DNA from: Nocardioides rubriscoriae
GTDB taxonomy: Bacteria; Actinomycetota; Actinomycetes; Propionibacteriales; Nocardioidaceae
Reading direction: 5' to 3'
Assembly (NCBI RefSeq): GCF_008087085.1
Contig: NZ_VIYJ01000005.1
Span: forward strand, 434,001 to 498,000
DNA: 64,000 nt
Positions 58,700-64,000 of this stretch are shown piece after piece. Numbering within the stretch: the stretch's first letter is position 1; each line of letters opens with the position of its first letter. Below the pieces are notes generated by a model that ran no database searches, had not been told where the DNA came from, and saw only the letters and a program-made list of their open reading frames with translations. A program made the position numbers and the translations under genes.

Positions 58700-60664
58700 T
58701 CAGACGACCGCGAGCGGCAGCAGGCGCTGCCCGGTGGGGCCGATCTGGATCTCGGTGCCCATCTCGGGGCAGACGCCGCAGTCGTAGCAGGGGGTCCAGC
58801 GGCAGTCCTCGACCTCGACGTCGGAGGTGCCGTCGGCGACCGCGAGGGCGTCCTCCCAGTCGGCCCACAGCCAGTCCTTGTCGAGGCCCGAGTCGAGGTG
58901 GTCCCAGGGCAGGGTCTCGTCGTAGCCGCGCTCGCGGGTGGTGTACCAGTCGAGGTCGACGCCGGTGCCGGCCAGGCCGGTCTCGACGGCCGCCATCCAG
59001 CGCTCGAAGGAGAAGTGCTCGCTCCAGCCGTCGAAGCGACCGCCGTCGGCCCACACGGCCTCGATGACCTTGCCGACGCGGCGGTCACCGCGCGACAGCA
59101 GTCCCTCGACGATGCCGGGCTTGCCGTCGTGGTAGCGGAACCCGATGGCCCGGCCGTAGCGCTTGTCGTCACGCACGACGTCGCGCAGCTTCTTCAGGCG
59201 CTCGTCGGTGGTCTCGACGTCGAGCTGGGCGGCCCACTGGAACGGCGTGTGCGGCTTGGGCACGAACCCGCCGATGGAGACGGTGCAGCGGATGTCGTTC
59301 TTGCCGGTGACCTCGCGGCCCTTGGCGATCACGGCCTTGGCCAGCTCGGCGACCTGCAGGACGTCCTCGTCGGTCTCGGTGGGCAACCCGACCATGAAGT
59401 AGAGCTTCACCTGGCGCCAGCCGTGGGAGTACGCCGCGGCGACGGTGCGGATGAGGTCCTCCTCGGTGACCATCTTGTTGATCACCTTGCGCATCCGCTC
59501 GCTGCCGCCCTCGGGGGCGAACGTGAGGCCCGAGCGGCGGCCGTTGCGGGAGAACTCGTTGGCCAGCGTGATGTTGAAGGCGTCGACGCGGGTGCTGGGC
59601 AGCGACAGCGAGACGTTGGAGCCCTCGTAGCGGTCGGCCAGGTCGGTGGCGAGCTCGCCGATCTCGGTGTGGTCGGCGCTCGACAGCGACAGCAGCCCGA
59701 CCTCCTCGAACCCGCTCTTGCGGATGCCGTTCTCGACCATCGCCCCGATCGTCTCGATCGAGCGCTCGCGCACCGGCCTCGTGATCATGCCGGCCTGGCA
59801 GAAGCGGCAGCCACGGGTGCAGCCGCGGAAGATCTCGACGCTGAACCTCTCGTGGACGGTCTCGGCCAGCGGGACCAGCGGCTTGCGCGGGTAGGGCCAC
59901 GCGTCGAGGTCCATCAGCGTGTGCTTGGTGACGCGGTGCGGGACGCCGGGCCGGTTGGGCGTGACCGCGACGACGGCACCGGTGGTGTCGTCGTAGGAGA
60001 CGTCGTAGAAGCGCGGCACGTAGATGTTGCCGGTGACGGCCAGGCGACGCAGCAGCTCGTCGCGCCCGCCGGGCTCGCCCTCGGTCTTGAACTCGCGCAC
60101 GACGTCGGAGATCGCCAGCACGACCTCCTCGCCGTCGCCGAGCACGGCGGCGTCGATGAAGTCGGCGATCGGTTCGGGGTTGAACGCCGCGTGACCGCCC
60201 GCGAGCACGATCGGGTCGGCCTCGGTCCGGTCGGCCGCGTGCAGCGGGATGCCGGCGAGGTCGAGGGCGTTGAGCATGTTGGTGTAGCCGAGCTCGGTGG
60301 AGAAGCTCAGCCCGAAGACGTCGAAGTCGCGCACCGAGCGGTGCGCGTCGACGGTGAACTGCGGGATCGGGCCCTGCGCGTCACCCTTGCGCAGCACGGC
60401 CTCCATGTCGGGCCACACGGCGTAGGTGCGCTCGGCGACGATCCAGTCGCGCTCGTTGAGCACCTCGTAGAGGATCTGGACGCCCTGGTTGGGCAACCCG
60501 ACCTCGTAGGCGTCGGGGTACATCAGCGCCCAACGCACCGTCGGGCCCTCCGGGGCACAGTCCCAGTCCTTGACCGTGGAGTTGAGCTCACCGCCGACGT
60601 ACTGGATCGGCTTGGACACCGACGGCAGGTACGGCTCCAGACGGGGAAAGACGCTCGCAGACAT
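58700..60664 (-). CDS. TIGR03960-family B12-binding/radical SAM protein
   Basis: A 654-residue radical SAM protein with an N-terminal B12-binding-like Rossmann region (about 20-200), including WALMYPDAYEVGLPNQG and FDVFGLSFSTELGYTNM. The iron-sulfur motif CxxxCxxC is Cys282-Cys286-Cys289 (GCTRGCRFCQAG). A C-terminal cysteine group (CRWTPCYDCGVCPEM) may hold a second cluster. The family is widely paired with TIGR03936, here at 55391, and its reaction is not established. ATG 60664 opens MSASVFPRLEPYLPSV, the usual start of the family. Confidence 0.93.
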   Translation of the reverse strand: MSASVFPRLEPYLPSVSKPIQYVGGELNSTVKDWDCAPEGPTVRWALMYPDAYEVGLPNQGVQILYEVLNERDWIVAERTYAVWPDMEAVLRKGDAQGPIPQFTVDAHRSVRDFDVFGLSFSTELGYTNMLNALDLAGIPLHAADRTEADPIVLAGGHAAFNPEPIADFIDAAVLGDGEEVVLAISDVVREFKTEGEPGGRDELLRRLAVTGNIYVPRFYDVSYDDTTGAVVAVTPNRPGVPHRVTKHTLMDLDAWPYPRKPLVPLAETVHERFSVEIFRGCTRGCRFCQAGMITRPVRERSIETIGAMVENGIRKSGFEEVGLLSLSSADHTEIGELATDLADRYEGSNVSLSLPSTRVDAFNITLANEFSRNGRRSGLTFAPEGGSERMRKVINKMVTEEDLIRTVAAAYSHGWRQVKLYFMVGLPTETDEDVLQVAELAKAVIAKGREVTGKNDIRCTVSIGGFVPKPHTPFQWAAQLDVETTDERLKKLRDVVRDDKRYGRAIGFRYHDGKPGIVEGLLSRGDRRVGKVIEAVWADGGRFDGWSEHFSFERWMAAVETGLAGTGVDLDWYTTRERGYDETLPWDHLDSGLDKDWLWADWEDALAVADGTSDVEVEDCRWTPCYDCGVCPEMGTEIQIGPTGQRLLPLAVV

Positions 60665-60737
60665 GGGCTGCAGTCTACGAGCGCCCGCCTCACCCACTCG
60701 ATTCGCGGGCCGAGGTCCGTGGCCCGGTCTGTCCCTT

Positions 60738-61032
60738 GGTTGCGGTTGTCGTGCAGGCCTTCGGCGCGTTGTACGCCTGCGGCGGGCTTGGGGCCCAGCG
60801 GGCCGGGGCCTGTGGTGGGGTGGGAGCCCAATCCGGCGAGCGTCAAGCGCGGCGTGGCGCGCAGGACCGACCCGACCACAGGCCAGGTCTGGGCGCGACA
60901 CGGCGTCGCCAGCTGCGGATCGCAGGTCCTGCCCCGCCGGAGGACCCCGACCGACCCACCACGCACCCCAGCGCAGCACCAAGCCCGCCGCAGGCGGAAA
61001 CCGCGCCGAAGGTGCGCACACCAACCGCAACC
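60738..61032. repeat. About 295-bp inverted-repeat element
   Basis: The arms 60738-60791 and 60979-61032 are 54 bases each and are inverted copies with 46 of 54 matches (both ending in CTGCGGCGGGCTTGG on their inner side). Pairing extends somewhat into the 187-bp interior, where GGGGCCTGTGGTGGGG-like segments face each other. Reading frames that cross it have no recognisable protein family. It occupies most of the 390-bp gap between the radical SAM start and the efflux gene stop. It looks like a dispersed repeat or miniature mobile element. Confidence 0.8.
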
Positions 61033-61055
61033 GGAGAGGCCCGAAGGGGCCAGGA

Positions 61056-62729
61056 CTAGGACGTCTCGGGGGCCGCGGTCGCCCGGACCGCGGCGGCGGC
61101 CGACGTGGCTCGCAGCTCGACCGACGGCATCAGGAGCAGGAGCAGGAAGGCGACCAGGCCGACCCCTGCGCCCATCAGGAACACCAGGTCCATCGAGGAG
61201 GCGAAGCCCTGCTTGAAGGGGTGGGCGAGGGCCGGGGAGAGCTTCTCGATGAAGGACGAGTCGTCCTGCACCTGCCCGGACGCCGCTCCCCCGGCCTCGA
61301 GGATCATCTGGTCGGTGGGGTTGGGGTCGTCGACGACGGCCTGGAAGGACCCGGTGGTCGAGGCCTTGTCGATCTCGTCGGCGATGTGGGGGCCGACGGT
61401 GGAGAACAGGACCGACAGGAACACCGCGACGCCGATGGTGCCGCCGATCTGGCGGAAGAAGGTCGCCGAGCTGGTGGCCACACCGATCTCGGACGGCGGC
61501 ACGGCGCTCTGCATGATGAGCAGCAGCGGCTGCATGCAGTTGCCCAGGCCGAGGCCGAGCACCAGCATGAAGAGGTCGACGACGACCAGCGAGGTGTCGG
61601 CCGACGTCGTCGAGAGCAGCAGCAGCGCGACGACGATCAGCGCCGAGCCCACCCGCGGGAAGATCCGGGTCTTGCCGGTCCGCGAGATCAGCTGGCCCGA
61701 GACCAGGGCGCCGGCCATCAGGCCGAGCACCATGGGCAGCATCAGCAGACCCGCCTCGGTCGGCGAGGCCCCGTGCACGACCTGCATGTAGAGCGGCAGG
61801 ATCAGGATGCCGCCGAACATCGCGGCACCGATGGCGATGCTGGCCGTGATGGTCACGGCCGCGGCGCGGATGCGGAACAGCCGCAGCGGGATCAGGGCGT
61901 CGTCGCCCATCGCCTTCTCGGCCAGCACGAACGCGGTGATGCCGAGCGCGCCGACGACGTAGCAGAGCAGCGACCGGCCAGACCCCCATCCCCACTCGCG
62001 GCCCTGCTCGGCGACGGCCAGCAGCGGGACCAGGCCGACGACGAGGGCGCTGGCGCCCCACCAGTCGATCCGGGCCTGGCGGGGCTGGTGGTCGAGGTGC
62101 AGGGTGCGGGAGACGACGACCAGGGCGGCGATGCCGACGGGCACGTTGACCAGGAAGACCCACCGCCAGCCGGTGACCCCGAGGATGTCGGTGCGGCCGG
62201 CGAAGAAGCCGCCGATGACGGGCCCGAGCACGCTCGAGGTGCCGAAGGTCGCCATGAAGTAGCCGGTGTACTTGGCCCGCTCGCGCGGGGAGACGATGTC
62301 GCCGATGATCGCGAGCACCAGCGTGAACAAGCCGCCGGCGCCGAGGCCCTGGAAGGCCCGGAAGGCGGCGAGCTCGTACATCGACGTGGCGAACGTGCAG
62401 AGCACCGAGCCGAGGACGAACACCGAGATCGCGAACATGAACAGCTTCTTGCGGCCGTAGATGTCGCCGAGCTTGCCGTAGATCGGTGTGGTGATCGTGG
62501 ACGTGATCAGGTAGGCGGTGGTCACCCACGCCTGGACCGAGAGCCCGTCGAGGTCGTCGGCGATCGTGCGGATCGAGGTGCTGACGATCGTCTGGTCGAG
62601 AGCGCCGAGGAACATCCCCAGCAGCAGCCCCGAGAGGATCGTGAGGACCTGGGCGTGGGTGTAGACACCGCTGCCCTGGCCGGTCGCGCGGCTCGCGGTG
62701 TCGTCGGTGGTGTCGTCGGTGGTTGCCAT
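61056..62729 (-). CDS. DHA2-type MFS multidrug efflux transporter
   Basis: A 557-residue 14-helix transporter of the DHA2 (EmrB/QacA) group. It shows ALDQTIVSTSIRTIADDL in helix 1, TTPIYGKLGDIYGRKKLFMF (motif A), AFRAFQGLGAGGLFTLVLAIIGDIVSPRERAKYTGYF, and VPVGIAALVVVSR. A soluble segment after helix 13 (DDPNPTDQMILEAGG) is present as in related proteins. The substrate is unknown. ATG 62729 is preferred to an upstream TTG. It is divergent from the CaCA-type antiporter. Confidence 0.93.
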   Translation of the reverse strand: MATTDDTTDDTASRATGQGSGVYTHAQVLTILSGLLLGMFLGALDQTIVSTSIRTIADDLDGLSVQAWVTTAYLITSTITTPIYGKLGDIYGRKKLFMFAISVFVLGSVLCTFATSMYELAAFRAFQGLGAGGLFTLVLAIIGDIVSPRERAKYTGYFMATFGTSSVLGPVIGGFFAGRTDILGVTGWRWVFLVNVPVGIAALVVVSRTLHLDHQPRQARIDWWGASALVVGLVPLLAVAEQGREWGWGSGRSLLCYVVGALGITAFVLAEKAMGDDALIPLRLFRIRAAAVTITASIAIGAAMFGGILILPLYMQVVHGASPTEAGLLMLPMVLGLMAGALVSGQLISRTGKTRIFPRVGSALIVVALLLLSTTSADTSLVVVDLFMLVLGLGLGNCMQPLLLIMQSAVPPSEIGVATSSATFFRQIGGTIGVAVFLSVLFSTVGPHIADEIDKASTTGSFQAVVDDPNPTDQMILEAGGAASGQVQDDSSFIEKLSPALAHPFKQGFASSMDLVFLMGAGVGLVAFLLLLLMPSVELRATSAAAAVRATAAPETS

Positions 62730-62787
62730 CGGCAACGATCGTAAAGGTCTCCGTCACGTCAGGGACCACCCCCTAAAGTTGGCTCGG

Positions 62788-63933
62788 ATGAGCGAGACGT
62801 TGCAGGACACCGCCCGCGACGACGCCGCTCGTCCTGACTCCACGCGCGACTGGCTGGCCTGGACCACGCTGGTCCCGCTGATCGCCCTCGCGGTGCTCGT
62901 GCCCACCTGGGGCCGCTACCTGCCGGTGGCGCTGTCGGTGGCGGTGGGCGTCGTCCTGGTCGGTGCGGTGCTCGCCGCGGTCCATCACGCCGAGGTGGTG
63001 GCGCACAAGGTCGGCGAGCCGTTCGGGTCGCTGGTGCTCGCGGTGGCGGTGACCGTCATCGAGGTGGCGCTCATCGTGACCCTGATAGCCAGCGGTGGCG
63101 AGGAGACCTCCACGCTGGCGCGCGACACCGTCTTCGCCGCGGTGATGATCACCGTCAACGGCATCGTCGGCCTGTCGCTGGTCGTCGGCGCCGTCAAGCA
63201 CCACCTGGCGACCTTCAACGCCGAGGGCACCGGGTCGGCGCTCGCCACCGTGATCGCCCTGGCCGGGGTGACGCTGGTGCTGCCGCGGTTCACCGACGAG
63301 GCGGGGCCTGCGTTCACCAGCTCGCAGCTGGTGTTCGCCGCGGTCGCCTCGCTCGTGCTCTACGGCATGTTCGTCTTCACCCAGACCGTGCGGCACCGCG
63401 ACTTCTTCCTGCCCGTCGCGACCGGCAAGCGTGGCCCCCACGACGACGACGGTGACGGCCACGCCGACCCGCCGACGGCACGACAGGCCTGGCTCAGCCT
63501 GGGTCTGCTGCTCGCTGCGCTCGTGGCGGTCGTGGGGCTCGCCAAGGTCTGCTCCCCCGCGATCGAGGACGGCGTCGACGCCGTCGGCTTCCCCGGCGCG
63601 TTCGTCGGGGTCGTGATCGCGCTGACGGTGCTGCTGCCCGAGTCGATCGCCGCGTCGCGGGCGGCGGCGCGCGACAACGTGCAGACCAGCCTCAACCTGG
63701 CCTATGGCTCAGCGATGGCCTCGATCGGTCTCACGATCCCCGCGATCGCCGTCGCCTCGATCTGGCTCGACGGCCCGCTCGCCCTCGGGCTCGAGCCGAT
63801 GCAGATCGTGCTGCTCGCCCTGTCGGTGGTCGTCAGCGTGCTCACCGTCGTGCCGGGTCGCGCCAAGCCCCTCAACGGCGGGGTCCACCTGGTGCTGCTC
63901 GCGGCCTACCTGTTCCTGGCCGCCAACCCGTGA
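62788..63933 (+). CDS. CaCA-family cation/proton antiporter (ChaA-like)
   Basis: A 381-residue membrane antiporter that exchanges Ca2+, Na+ or K+ for protons. Two similar halves carry the alpha repeats: GEPFGSLVLAVAVTVIEVALIVTLI in the first, and ALTVLLPESIAASRAAARDNVQTSLNLAYGSAMASIGLTIPAIA in the second, with the conserved Glu residues of the ion site. A cytoplasmic loop has an acidic DDDGDGHADPP segment that resembles an EF-hand-like calcium binder. ATG 62788 is the natural start; it is divergent from the efflux gene. Confidence 0.92.
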   Translation: MSETLQDTARDDAARPDSTRDWLAWTTLVPLIALAVLVPTWGRYLPVALSVAVGVVLVGAVLAAVHHAEVVAHKVGEPFGSLVLAVAVTVIEVALIVTLIASGGEETSTLARDTVFAAVMITVNGIVGLSLVVGAVKHHLATFNAEGTGSALATVIALAGVTLVLPRFTDEAGPAFTSSQLVFAAVASLVLYGMFVFTQTVRHRDFFLPVATGKRGPHDDDGDGHADPPTARQAWLSLGLLLAALVAVVGLAKVCSPAIEDGVDAVGFPGAFVGVVIALTVLLPESIAASRAAARDNVQTSLNLAYGSAMASIGLTIPAIAVASIWLDGPLALGLEPMQIVLLALSVVVSVLTVVPGRAKPLNGGVHLVLLAAYLFLAANP

Positions 63934-64000
63934 GCCCGCGGGTGCCCGGATCCGGACGCCGCACAAGGCTGACCCACCCCGCGTCGAGTTCCACCGCACC

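Noticed and set aside
60736..61059. A 107-codon open frame inside the large inverted repeat
   Set aside because: Its sequence follows the repeat symmetry, it has no family resemblance, and the repeat explains the lack of stops.

Overview
The window is a 64-kb chromosomal segment from a very high-GC Gram-positive bacterium, most likely an actinobacterium of the Nocardioidaceae (Nocardioides-like). This is inferred from the extreme GC bias at third codon positions, frequent GTG starts with 1-4 base start/stop overlaps, the rne-rplU-rpmA-obg-proB order with a Lys/Ala-rich RNase E extension, the paired TIGR03936/TIGR03960-type radical SAM genes, a DUF222-HNH gene, and actinobacterial SigE-family and zinc-anti-sigma modules. 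No rRNA, tRNA, CRISPR array, prophage or insertion-sequence transposase is visible.

Layout. 1-5208 (minus): start of enolase, MazG, a SurA-like lipoprotein and the transcription-repair factor Mfd. 5428-8353: a small lipoprotein, a DUF222-HNH nuclease and an APH-fold kinase-like protein. 8357-18309 (minus): a phosphate-uptake locus, pstC-pstA-pstS, then an 874-residue membrane-anchored binding-protein-like protein, a sortase-fold membrane protein lacking the catalytic His and Cys, a second secreted binding protein with Ig-like repeats, and pstB, with a PHO-box-like repeat upstream. 18530-24150 (minus): a cobalamin-riboswitch-controlled operon with a secreted alpha/alpha-barrel protein, a stalked surface protein resembling the beta domain of transcobalamin, and an ECF transporter (EcfT, fused EcfA ATPases, S component).

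24211-29032: an acyl-CoA synthetase, then gatC-gatA-gatB (minus). 29087-36680: a two-gene molybdopterin oxidoreductase/flavin reductase unit, GNAT, WrbA-type flavodoxin, TetR with divergent acyl-CoA dehydrogenase, MarR, SigE-family sigma plus putative regulator, and a small secreted protein. 36731-45364: ligA, a small hydrolase, an autoregulated-looking TetR/DHA2 efflux pair, and an iscS-type/mnmA/metE-like sulfur operon. 45476-51692: a nucleotidyltransferase, an ECF sigma/anti-sigma pair, GNAT, and the rplU-rpmA-obg-proB cluster. 51885-60664: RNase E/G, two radical-SAM-associated genes, a YcaQ-like winged-helix protein and two tandem secreted-domain paralogues. 61056-63933: a second DHA2 efflux protein and a CaCA-type cation/proton antiporter.

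The most notable systems are the split transcobalamin-like B12-capture operon with its riboswitch, and the phosphate locus that mixes a functional-looking Pst transporter with anchored binding-protein relatives and a degenerate sortase. Several intergenic regions hold inverted-repeat elements: a roughly 295-bp element at 60738-61032, a roughly 100-bp palindrome at 25585-25688, and three related elements near 7440, 30421 and 47554.
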